A stretch of 12,636 nt of DNA from CAVXAE01 sp044225565. GTDB lineage: Bacteria; Pseudomonadota; Gammaproteobacteria; Steroidobacterales; Steroidobacteraceae. The stretch lies in contig JBGAIL010000147.1 of assembly GCA_044225565.1 (NCBI GenBank), positions 1 through 12,636 on the forward strand, read 5' to 3'. Positions 1 through 6,800 of this stretch are shown here, piece after piece. Under the pieces are notes generated by a model. That model saw nothing but the letters and a program-made list of their open reading frames with translations. It had not been told where the DNA came from and did no database searches. How positions within the stretch are numbered: the first letter of the stretch is position 1; every line of letters begins with the position of its first letter. The position numbers were made by a program, and so were the translations under genes.

Positions 1-939
1 GTGTGGGCGCCCGTGCTGCTTTGCCTGTGCCGCCTGGGGCAGGGACTCGGTCTCGGCGGCGAATGGGGTGGTGCCGTGCTGCTAGCCACCGAGAACGCTC
101 CGCCCGGCAAACGCTCCTGGTACGGCATGTTCCCGCAGCTCGGCGCGCCGCTCGGCTATTTCTTCGCCACGGGCACGTTCCTGCTCCTGACGCGCTGGGC
201 AGACGACGCAGCCTTCATGGCCTGGGCGTGGCGCATCCCGTTCGTCGCGAGCGCGCTGCTCGTGTTCCTCGGCCTCTATGTGCGCTTGCGGCTCGTGGAG
301 ACGGCGTCGTTCCGCCGCTCGCTCGAGAAGGAAGAGCAGGAGCGCCTGCCGATGCTCACCGTCATCCGGAACTATCCGTGGCAGCTCGCGCTCGGCGTCG
401 GCTCCGCGATATCGACCTTCGTGGTCTTTTATCTGATGACGGTATTCGCGCTGAGCTACGGCGTGACGACGCTCGGTCACGATCGGCGCGAGCTGCTCGG
501 CGTGCAGATGATCGCCGTGTTCTTCTTCGCCGTCACCGTCCCGTTCTCGGGATGGCTCGCGGATCGCTTCGGCATGCGCCGCATGCTGATCGCCGCGTCC
601 TTCGCCGTCATCGCTTTTGGCTTCGCCTTCGCGCCGCTGTTCGGCTCGGGCAGCGTCAGCGAGCTCGTCGTGTTCCTGTCCGCAGGGCTCGTGGTGATGG
701 GCCTCACTTACGGGCCGCTCGGTGCCTCGCTGGGTGGGCTGTTCCCCACTCGCGTGCGCTACACGGGTACGTCCCTCGCATTCAATCTGGCGGGCATCCT
801 CGGCGGATCGCTTGCGCCCTACATCGCGAAAGGGCTCGCAGACCAGCACGGGCTCGCGTACGTCGGGTACTACATGGCCGCGGCCGGGTTGATCACGTTG
901 ATCTCGCTCTGGCTCATCCAGCGGCGCGAAGCCGCGTAG
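1..939 (+). CDS. MFS transporter, MHS (metabolite:H+ symporter) family, N-terminus outside window
   Basis: This is the C-terminal ~312 residues of an inner-membrane proton-coupled symporter. The reading frame is open at base 1, so the true start lies to the left; MHS proteins usually have about 430 residues, so roughly 120 are missing. What shows it: near the left edge the segment RLGQGLGLGGEWGGA, followed by a Glu-Asn-Ala-Pro-Pro stretch and FPQLGAPLGY, matches the MHS signature around helices 4-5. The second-half MFS loop motif is seen as GWLADRFGMRRML (about residues 184-196), and hydrophobic helices continue to the C-terminus. Known members carry shikimate, 2-oxoglutarate, citrate or proline/betaine; the sequence does not tell which substrate applies here. 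The EamA exporter gene starts nine bases after the stop, so the two are probably co-transcribed. Family call is firm; substrate is unknown. Confidence 0.9.
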   Translation: MWAPVLLCLCRLGQGLGLGGEWGGAVLLATENAPPGKRSWYGMFPQLGAPLGYFFATGTFLLLTRWADDAAFMAWAWRIPFVASALLVFLGLYVRLRLVETASFRRSLEKEEQERLPMLTVIRNYPWQLALGVGSAISTFVVFYLMTVFALSYGVTTLGHDRRELLGVQMIAVFFFAVTVPFSGWLADRFGMRRMLIAASFAVIAFGFAFAPLFGSGSVSELVVFLSAGLVVMGLTYGPLGASLGGLFPTRVRYTGTSLAFNLAGILGGSLAPYIAKGLADQHGLAYVGYYMAAAGLITLISLWLIQRREAA

Positions 940-948
940 AGCTTCCGT

Positions 949-1815
949 TTGAAGCGGCTGTCTCCCCTGGTGCTCGGCTGCCTCTTCGCCACGTGGGTGG
1001 TGTGGGGCTCCACCTATCTCGCCATCAAGTTCGGGCTGGAGAGCTTTCCGCCGTTCTTCCAGATGGGGACACGATTCCTGGCGGCAGGTGCCTTGCTGCT
1101 CGGCTGGTGCGCCTTGCGCGGACGGCCGATGCCGAATGCGGTCCAGTGGCGCAACGCTGCCCTGGTCGGCACGTTGATGCTGGCCGGAGGCATGGGCGGT
1201 ACCGCCTATGCAGAATTGACAGTGGCGTCCGGCCTGGTTGTGGCCTTCATCGCCGTCACTCCGGCGATGATCGCCCTCGCGAACCTGCCGTTCGGCATCC
1301 GGCCTGCGGCGCTCGAAGCGGTGGGCATCGGTGTGGGGCTCGCCGGGGTGCTGCTGCTCGTGCAGGGCTCGGGGTTTTCGGCAGCCCCCGCAGGGCTGGC
1401 GGCCGTGATGATCTCGACGGTGAGCTGGTCCATCGGCAGCGTGTTGAGCCAGCACAAGCTGCCGCTCGCCGCCGGCTCGCCGGGTTTCGCGAGCGAGATG
1501 ATCTGCGGCGGCATCGTGCTGATGGGACTTTCGCAGCTCACGGGCGAGACCGTGCAATGGCCACCCCGGCCGCTGGCGGTGGCGGCCTGGGCATATCTCG
1601 TGACGTTCGGCTCGCTCATCGCGTTCAGCGCGTACATGGTGCTGCTCGCGCGGGCGAGCGCGGCGCTCGCCACCAGCTACAGTTTCGTGAACCCCGTCAT
1701 CGGCATGCTGCTCGGCATCGTCTTCGCGGGCGAGACCGTCACCGGCCACGAATGGCTGGCGGTCGGCATCATCGTGGCCGGCGTGGTGATGCTGGTGCTC
1801 GGGCGACGCCAATAG
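949..1815 (+). CDS. EamA/DMT-superfamily permease (YedA-like exporter)
   Basis: Predicted inner-membrane drug/metabolite exporter of 288 residues, the usual length for a ten-helix EamA protein. The N-terminal helix contains WVVWGSTYLAIKFGLE, the hallmark first-helix motif of the family. The duplicated second EamA domain ends with the typical SFVNPVIGMLLG motif and a final helix followed by a short GRRQ tail. Alternating hydrophobic segments fill the rest. The start chosen is TTG at 949: it gives the normal N-terminus (KRLSPLVLG) and lies nine bases after the upstream transporter stop. There is no strong Shine-Dalgarno site, so translation may depend on coupling to the upstream gene. EamA members export amino acids, metabolites or toxic compounds; the substrate cannot be read from the sequence. 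The gene converges on the GNAT gene on the opposite strand, separated by only 13 bases. Confidence 0.9.
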   Translation: MKRLSPLVLGCLFATWVVWGSTYLAIKFGLESFPPFFQMGTRFLAAGALLLGWCALRGRPMPNAVQWRNAALVGTLMLAGGMGGTAYAELTVASGLVVAFIAVTPAMIALANLPFGIRPAALEAVGIGVGLAGVLLLVQGSGFSAAPAGLAAVMISTVSWSIGSVLSQHKLPLAAGSPGFASEMICGGIVLMGLSQLTGETVQWPPRPLAVAAWAYLVTFGSLIAFSAYMVLLARASAALATSYSFVNPVIGMLLGIVFAGETVTGHEWLAVGIIVAGVVMLVLGRRQ

Positions 1816-1827
1816 CGGTCGTCACCA

Positions 1828-1849
1828 TTCAGCAGTGGCCGCTGCTGAA
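1828..1849. terminator. Perfect 8-bp inverted repeat at convergent gene ends
   Basis: TTCAGCAG at 1828-1835 and CTGCTGAA at 1842-1849 form a perfect eight-base-pair stem around a six-base loop. It lies directly after the exporter stop codon (1813-1815) and overlaps the stop codon of the leftward GNAT gene (1829-1831). The position suits a shared bidirectional terminator or mRNA 3'-end stabiliser. Neither strand has a clear T-tract after the stem, so Rho-independent termination is not assured. Confidence 0.45.
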
Positions 1850-2362
1850 CGGCGCGGCGATGTGCAGCATCAGCCAGCAGTCGTTGTGCGAATGGCCGGT
1901 GTGGCCGGCCGGCGCTGCGAGCCGTGCGAAGCCGTTGCGCTCGTAGAAGGCGACAGCGCCCTGCATCTGCGAGATGGTCTCCGCATAGCAGCGCACGAAT
2001 CCCATCGACTGTGCGGAGCGAATGCAGGCGTCCAGCAGCAACTGCCCGACGCCGTGGCCGCGGCTTTCGGGGCGCACGTACATGCGCTGCAGCTCGCAGG
2101 TGAGCCAGTCCCCTGCGGCGAGCGCGGCGATCCCGGCGCCTCCCGCCACTCGACCATTCTCCAGCGCCACGAAGTAGGCCGAGCGGCGCCGCCGATAGAC
2201 TTCGAACAGCGCGTAGTCCGCCGGCTCGAGCACGGACGGCACCCGCTGGGCGATGCCGAATTCTTCGCGCACGCCGCGGATGATGCCGAGTACGGCGTGG
2301 ACGTCCGCCTGCTGCAGGCGGCGTACGGTGAGGGGGCTCGGGCTTTCGGTCATGGTTCGCAT
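1829..2362 (-). CDS. GNAT-family N-acetyltransferase (YjgM-like), downstream of attenuator leader
   Basis: Acetyl-CoA-dependent N-acetyltransferase of about 177 residues, the normal size for a single GNAT domain; soluble and cytoplasmic. The acetyl-CoA pyrophosphate-binding motif A is visible as RPESRGHGVGQLLLDA, preceded by the core strand CELQRMYV. AVAFYERNGF near the C-terminus is the typical GNAT motif B. The block GGAGIAAL...CELQRMY resembles, from memory, E. coli YjgM and the GNAT half of MarR-GNAT fusions. The acceptor substrate is unknown. Start: the frame stays open up to 2548, but the upstream part is unlike GNAT proteins and overlaps the leader and terminator. ATG at 2362 has GGAG six bases upstream; ATG at 2353, three codons later, is also possible (AGGA eight bases upstream) and gives 174 residues. 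Transcription probably comes from the promoter at 2519-2548 through the attenuator. Confidence 0.88.
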   Translation of the reverse strand: MRTMTESPSPLTVRRLQQADVHAVLGIIRGVREEFGIAQRVPSVLEPADYALFEVYRRRRSAYFVALENGRVAGGAGIAALAAGDWLTCELQRMYVRPESRGHGVGQLLLDACIRSAQSMGFVRCYAETISQMQGAVAFYERNGFARLAAPAGHTGHSHNDCWLMLHIAAPFSSGHC

Positions 2363-2383
2363 CCTTCGCTCCCCGCGGATGCG

Positions 2384-2408
2384 AAAAAGCCTCCGCGAGG
2401 GAGGCTTT
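2384..2408 (-). terminator. Intrinsic terminator in the 5' leader of the GNAT gene (attenuator)
   Basis: Read on the minus strand, AAAGCCTCC (2408-2400) and GGAGGCTTT (2394-2386) form a nine-base-pair stem with a five-base loop, and the stem runs into a TTTTT tract (2388-2384). This is a good Rho-independent terminator. It lies only about 22 bases before the GNAT start codon and after a leader ORF, so it ends transcription before the gene rather than after one. The position identifies it as an attenuator. On the plus strand the same hairpin lacks a strong T-tract. Confidence 0.82.
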
Positions 2409-2451
2409 CGGTTGAGTTCGGTTAACCAGGGAAACTCAGGCGCGCGCCTCC
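2400..2451 (-). promoter_or_regulatory. Predicted antiterminator hairpin, mutually exclusive with the terminator
   Basis: On the minus strand GGAGGC (2451-2446) can pair with GCCTCC (2405-2400), which is the 5' arm of the terminator. Inside it, TGAGTT (2438-2433) pairs with AACTCA (2418-2413). The two stems are separated by a symmetric internal loop of seven bases on each side. Forming this structure removes the terminator's 5' arm. GGAGGC lies within the last codons of the leader ORF and TGAGTT starts at its stop codon. A ribosome that finishes the leader would therefore block the antiterminator, while one stalled on the aromatic codons upstream would leave it free. The pairing was found by eye; no folding energy was computed. 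Confidence 0.7.
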
Positions 2452-2510
2452 ACGATTGGGGTGGGGCGGTAATAAAACGACGCGGCGATGAATGAGGCGT
2501 CCAGGCGCAT
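2436..2510 (-). CDS. Leader peptide, 24 residues, with Phe-Tyr-Tyr control codons
   Basis: A short ORF of 24 codons plus TGA begins MRLDASF and ends PIVEARA. It carries Phe at codon 7 and the run Phe-Tyr-Tyr (TTT TAT TAC, bases 2477-2469) at codons 12-14. It sits between the sigma70 promoter and the terminator, in the order expected of a ribosome-mediated attenuator. The ATG lies two to three bases from the expected transcription start, and no Shine-Dalgarno site precedes it, so it would be translated from a leaderless or nearly leaderless mRNA. A ribosome stalled at the Tyr codons would leave the antiterminator arm at 2451-2446 uncovered; one at the stop codon would cover it. The peptide itself probably has no function after synthesis. 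Reality of translation is inferred from the layout, not from homology. Confidence 0.68.
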   Translation of the reverse strand: MRLDASFIAASFYYRPTPIVEARA

Positions 2511-2518
2511 GGGGCCGG

Positions 2519-2548
2519 AGCATAGCGACGGCGTAAAGGCGGTGTCAA
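2519..2548 (-). promoter_or_regulatory. Sigma70-type promoter for the leader and GNAT gene
   Basis: On the minus strand a perfect TTGACA -35 box (2548-2543) is followed after 18 bases by TATGCT (2524-2519), a four-of-six match to TATAAT with the key bases TA at the start and T at the end. Transcription would begin at about 2510-2512, at or next to the ATG of the leader peptide. This is the strongest -35/-10 pair noticed in the window. It overlaps the region upstream of the rightward GNAT gene. Confidence 0.75.
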
Positions 2549-2552
2549 CGAG

Positions 2553-2558
2553 TATCAT
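2553..2558 (+). promoter_or_regulatory. Possible -10 box for the rightward GNAT gene
   Basis: TATCAT at 2553-2558 lies seven bases before the ATG at 2566, which would place transcription initiation at the start codon itself (leaderless mRNA). No convincing -35 box is seen 16-18 bases upstream. The absence of a Shine-Dalgarno site before 2566 is the main support. Confidence 0.25.
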
Positions 2559-2565
2559 CCGCGCC

Positions 2566-3057
2566 ATGCCTGTCACCACCACCTATCTGCAGATGCTGTC
2601 CGCCGGGGAGCACCGGCCGAAGGCCGCCTCCGACCCGCGCTTGCGCATCCTCGAGGCCACGGTCAAACAATGGCCGTACAACAGGTTTCTCTACTCGCTG
2701 GTCGGCGGCTCCTGGCAATGGCGCGACAAGCTCGAATGGACCGACCGGCAGTGGCAGGACTACGCGGAGTCCGACGCACTGAGCCTCTTCGTGGCGTACT
2801 ACGACGGCTCGCCGGCCGGATATTTCGAGCTGCAGCGCCAGCCGCAAGAGCAGGTGGAGCTCGCCTATTTCGGGCTCGCGCCGCCGTTCATCGGGCGCGG
2901 GCTCGGCGGGCCGTTGCTGAGCGCGGCCATCTCGGAAGCGTGGAAGATGCAGCCGCGGCGGGTTTGGGTGCACACCTGCACGCTGGACCATCCGAGCGCG
3001 CTCAAGAACTACGAGGCGCGCGGCTTCAGCGTCTACAAGGTGGAGACCACGGGCTGA
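2566..3057 (+). CDS. GNAT-family N-acetyltransferase, divergent from the attenuated one
   Basis: Acetyl-CoA-dependent acetyltransferase of 163 residues, soluble. The core strand and motif A read ELAYFGLAPPFIGRGLGG, with the R-G-x-G-G acetyl-CoA loop; HPSALKNYEARGF near the C-terminus is the usual GNAT motif B helix and turn. The central part (SLFVAYYDGSPAGYFEL) is the typical beta-hairpin before motif A. The frame is open from ATG at 2488, but the 26 extra residues there are not GNAT-like and overlap the divergent promoter and leader, so ATG at 2566 (MPVTTTYLQM) is preferred. No Shine-Dalgarno sequence precedes it. It is clearly a different GNAT subgroup from the leftward gene, so the pair is not a recent tandem duplication. 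Substrate unknown. It converges with gpmA, with 42 bases between the stops. Confidence 0.87.
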   Translation: MPVTTTYLQMLSAGEHRPKAASDPRLRILEATVKQWPYNRFLYSLVGGSWQWRDKLEWTDRQWQDYAESDALSLFVAYYDGSPAGYFELQRQPQEQVELAYFGLAPPFIGRGLGGPLLSAAISEAWKMQPRRVWVHTCTLDHPSALKNYEARGFSVYKVETTG

Positions 3058-3063
3058 CGGCGT

Positions 3064-3098
3064 CGCGCATCCTTCGTGCGCGCGCCGGCACGGCCGGC
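3064..3098. terminator. Two adjacent hairpins between convergent stops
   Basis: The 42-base gap between the GNAT gene and gpmA holds CGCGCA (3064-3069) / TGCGCG (3077-3082) with a seven-base loop, and GCCGGC (3084-3089) / GCCGGC (3093-3098) with a three-base loop. Neither is followed by a T-tract. They may help 3'-end formation for both convergent units, but in DNA this GC-rich short stems also arise by chance. Confidence 0.3.
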
Positions 3099-3099
3099 C

Positions 3100-3849
3100 T
3101 TACTTCTTCTCGGTTTGCCTTCTCACGGCGTCGGCCGCGGCCGCGATGGCGGCCGGGTCGCCCAGATACCGGCTGTTCGCCCGCTTCAGCTGCGGGGTGA
3201 GCTCGTAGAGCAGCGGCACGCCGGTCGGGATGTTGAGCTCGACGATCTGCTCTTCCGTCAGCCCGTCCAGCATCTTCACCAGCGCGCGCAGGCTGTTGCC
3301 GTGCGCCACCACCAGCACGTTCCTCCCCGCGGTGAGCTCCGGGGCGATGCGCTCGTTCCAGAACGGCATCACGCGCTCCAGCGTCGTCTTCAACGATTCC
3401 GTCGCGGGCAGCAGCTTCGGATCCACGTTCGCATACCGGATGTCGAAGCGCGGATGCCTCTCGTCGTCATACGGCAGCGCCGGCGGCGGGATGTCGTAGC
3501 TGCGCCGCCAGATCTTCACCTGCGCATCGCCGTGCTTCTGCACGGTCTCGGCCTTGTTGAGGCCCTGCAGCGCGCCGTAGGAGCGCTCGTTCAGGCGCCA
3601 TGAGCGCTCCACGGGCAGCCACAGCCGGTCCATCTCATCCAGCATGATCCACATGGTGCGCAGCGCGCGCTTGAGCACGGACGTGAACACGATGGCCGGC
3701 TCGAACTTCTCCTTCAGCAGTTCCTGCCCGGCGTTGCGGGCTTCCACGCGGCCCTGGTCCGTGAGGTCCACGTCCTCCCAGCCGGTGAAGCGGTTTTCGA
3801 CGTTCCAGGTGCTCTGGCCGTGGCGGGCGAGGACGAGTTTGCCGGTCAT
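3100..3849 (-). CDS. gpmA: 2,3-bisphosphoglycerate-dependent phosphoglycerate mutase
   Basis: Interconverts 3- and 2-phosphoglycerate in glycolysis and gluconeogenesis; cytoplasmic. The 249-residue length fits the dPGM family. The phosphohistidine motif LARHGQSTWN lies at residues 6-15, followed by FTGWEDVDLTDQG. The catalytic segment LNERSYGALQGLNK and the second histidine motif VVAHGNSLRALVKML are intact. The C-terminal tail (SRYLGDPAAI...) is also typical. ATG at 3849 gives the standard start (MTGKLVLARHG). A second in-frame ATG at 3876, nine codons upstream, overlaps the stop of the glutamate dehydrogenase gene in an ATGA arrangement; it would allow translational coupling but adds a non-conserved MNLDLERKH extension. 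It is the last gene of the leftward run that starts at pdhA. No frameshift or missing key residue is seen. Confidence 0.95.
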   Translation of the reverse strand: MTGKLVLARHGQSTWNVENRFTGWEDVDLTDQGRVEARNAGQELLKEKFEPAIVFTSVLKRALRTMWIMLDEMDRLWLPVERSWRLNERSYGALQGLNKAETVQKHGDAQVKIWRRSYDIPPPALPYDDERHPRFDIRYANVDPKLLPATESLKTTLERVMPFWNERIAPELTAGRNVLVVAHGNSLRALVKMLDGLTEEQIVELNIPTGVPLLYELTPQLKRANSRYLGDPAAIAAAADAVRRQTEKK

Positions 3850-3872
3850 GTGCTTGCGTTCCAGGTCGAGGT

Positions 3873-6800
3873 TCATTCCGAGAGCTTGCGCACCGATTCC
3901 ACGCCGACCGAGAGCGTCGCGAAGTCGCTCGCCCCCGCGGCGCGCATGTCGTTCAGCGTGCGCTGCCATTGGACCAGATCGTCCCCTGCCGAGTCGACCC
4001 ACGCCGTCACGCGCTCGGCGGCCGAACCCCGTTCGCGCCGCGCCAGCACGCGCTCGGCCACGCTGCGATGGATGCGCAGCGCGCTGTCCCGCAGCCCGCT
4101 GCGGGCCACGGCCTGCCAGGGGCCGTCCACCTTCAGCCGCTCGATCTGCTCGCGCAGCCAGTCGAGCCCGATGCGGTTGCCGACCTCGAAATAGATGCAG
4201 GCCACTTCCGTGACCTTCGTCCTGCCCTGCGCGGCGAGCTGCACGATGTCCGGCGCCGCATTGAGGGTCTCGAGGCTCGCGATGCGCTGCGCGAGCGCGA
4301 CCGGCACGCCGCTCTCCACGTGCTGCCTGCGCAGCTTCTCGAAGCGCTCGCGCTCGGTGCCGACCAGCACCGTCTCGATGTCGCTCTCCAGCTCCTCGAC
4401 GCCGCGACGGAACGTGGCGACCGCCTGGTCCACCTGCAACCCGCCCTTGAGGCGGGCCAGCAGCCAGTAGGTGACGTGCCGCAGCAGCCGGCTCGTCTGG
4501 TACATCATCTCGTATTGCAGCTTCGCGGTGATGCGGTTGTCGAGCGCTTCGATCTGCGCCCAGAGCTTGCGCATCTCGAAGATCTCGCGCGCGGCCGTGT
4601 AGGCCCGCGCGATCTCGGCCGGACCGCAGCCCGTCTCCTCCTGGGCGCGAGCCATGAACGTGGGCCCCATGCGGTTGACGAGGCTGTTCGTGGTGGCGGT
4701 CGCGATGATCTCGCGGCGCAGGCGGTGCCTGCGGATCGCCTTGGGGAACCGCTCCGCCACCGGATCGGGGAAGTAGCGGTCCAGCTCCGAGGACAGGTAC
4801 GGATCCTCCGGCACGTCCGAGGCGAGCAGGTGATTGCTCAGCCAGATCTTGCTGTAGGCGAGCACGATGGCGAGCTCCGGCCGCGTGAGGCCGACGCCGG
4901 CCTTGCGCCGTTCGGCGAACTCGTCGTCCGCCGGCAGGAACTCGAGCGCGCGGTTCAGCTCCCCGGTGCGCTCGAGCGAGCGGATGAGGTGCTGATACTC
5001 CGAAAGGCGCGTCGCCGACTGCAGCTCGAGCGTGCTGATGGCTAGGCTCTGCAGATAGTTGTTGCGCAGCACCAGGGCCGCCACTTCCTTCGTCATGCGC
5101 GCGAGCAGCCTGTTGCGGTCGCCGCGCGTGAGCCTGCCGGCTTCGACCATCGGGTTGAGCAGGATCTTGATGTTCACCTCGACGTCCGAGGTGTTCACGC
5201 CGGCGGAATTGTCGATGAAGTCCGTGTTGACCCGACCCCCGGCCAGCGCGTACTCCACGCGCCCGCGCTGCGAGAGGCCGAGGTTGCCGCCTTCGCCGAT
5301 GACCTTGGCCCGCACTTCCTCGCCGTTCACGCGAACGGCGTCGTTGGTGCGATCGCCGACCTGGGTGTTGGATTCGTCGCTCGCCTTCACGTACGTGCCG
5401 ATGCCGCCGTTCCACAGCAGGTCCACCGGCATGCGCAGGATGGCGCGGATGACGTCGTTCGGCGGCACCGTGGCCGAGTCGAGCCCGAGCATGCTCTGCG
5501 CCGCGGGCGAGAGCGTGATGGACTTCGCCGAGCGCGAGTACACCCCGCCGCCCTTCGAGATGAGCTTCTTGTCGTAGTCGTCCCACGTGGAGCGCGGCAG
5601 GTTGAAGAGCCGCTCGCGCTCGCGGAAGCTCGCGGCCGCATCGGGTGCCGGGTCCAGGAAGATGTGGATGTGGTTGAACGCGGCCTGCAGCCGGATGTGC
5701 TTCGAGAGCAGCATGCCGTTGCCGAACACGTCGCCCGCCATGTCGCCGATGCCGGCGCAGGTGAAGTCCTGTGCCTGGGTGTCGACGCTGATCTCGCGGA
5801 ACAGGCGCTTCACGCATTCCCACGCGCCGCGCGCGGTGATGCCCATCTTCTTGTGGTCGTAGCCGGCGGAGCCGCCCGAGGCGAACGCGTCCCCCATCCA
5901 GAAGCCGTATTCGATGGAGATGGCGTTCGCGATGTCCGAGAACGTTGCCGTGCCCTTGTCGGCCGCCACCACGAGATAGGCGTCGTCCGTGTCACGGCGC
6001 ACGACGCGCGTGGGCGGCACGATCTTGCCGTTCACGATGTTGTCGGTGACGTCGAGCAAGGCGCGAATGAACGTTTGATAGCAGGCCACGCCGTCCGCAG
6101 CGATCTCCTCGCGGGTGCCGCCGAGCGGCGGCCGCTTCGGCACGAAGCCGCCTTTGGCACCGACCGGCACGATCACCGTGTTCTTCACGTTCTGCGCCTT
6201 CATGAGGCCGAGGATCTCCGTACGGAAGTCCTCGCGGCGGTCGGACCAGCGCAGGCCGCCGCGCGCGACGTAGCCCATGCGCAGGTGCACGCCCTCGACC
6301 CGAGGGCTGTACACGAAGATCTCGAATTTCGGCCGCGGCAGCGGCAGCTCGGGGATCTTCTGCGGATCGAGCTTGAAGGAGACGTAGCTCTTCGGCTTGC
6401 CGGCCGCATCGGGCTGGTAGAAGTTGGTGCGCAGCGTGGCGCGGATCACCGTGAGATAGCCGCGCAGGATGCGGTCCTCGTCCAGGCTCTTGATGGCATC
6501 GAGACCCGAGCGGATCGCCGCGATGAGCTTCTCCGCCTTCGCCTCGGAGCGGCCCTTGAGATCCGGATCGAACTGCGTCTCGAACAGGCGCACGAGATTG
6601 CGCGCCACCTCGGCGTTCGAGGCGAGAGTGCGCTCCATGTAGGCCTGGCTGAACGGCACGCCGGTCTGCAGCAGATAGCGGCAGTACGCGCGCAGCACCA
6701 CGATCTCGCGTGCGAGCAGGCCTGAGGCGAGGAGCAGGCGGTTGAAGCCGTCGTTCTCGATGTCGCCGCGCCATGCGGCCGCGAACGCTTCCTTGAACGC

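Noticed and set aside
82..1812. A 576-codon open frame on the minus strand across both transporter genes
   Set aside because: It is antisense to two well-recognised membrane proteins, is rich in Arg/Glu/His/Gln with no domain, and is the usual by-product of high GC content.
3..1946. A 647-codon plus-strand open frame in another phase over the transporters
   Set aside because: It is Arg/Ala-rich with no family resemblance and is fully covered by the two real genes.
2363..2548. N-terminal extension of the leftward GNAT protein to ATG at 2548
   Set aside because: It would translate through the terminator and the leader in another frame, is not GNAT-like, and lies upstream of the predicted transcription start.
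2488..2565. N-terminal extension of the rightward GNAT protein to ATG at 2488
   Set aside because: The 26 extra residues are not part of the GNAT fold and overlap the opposite promoter and leader.
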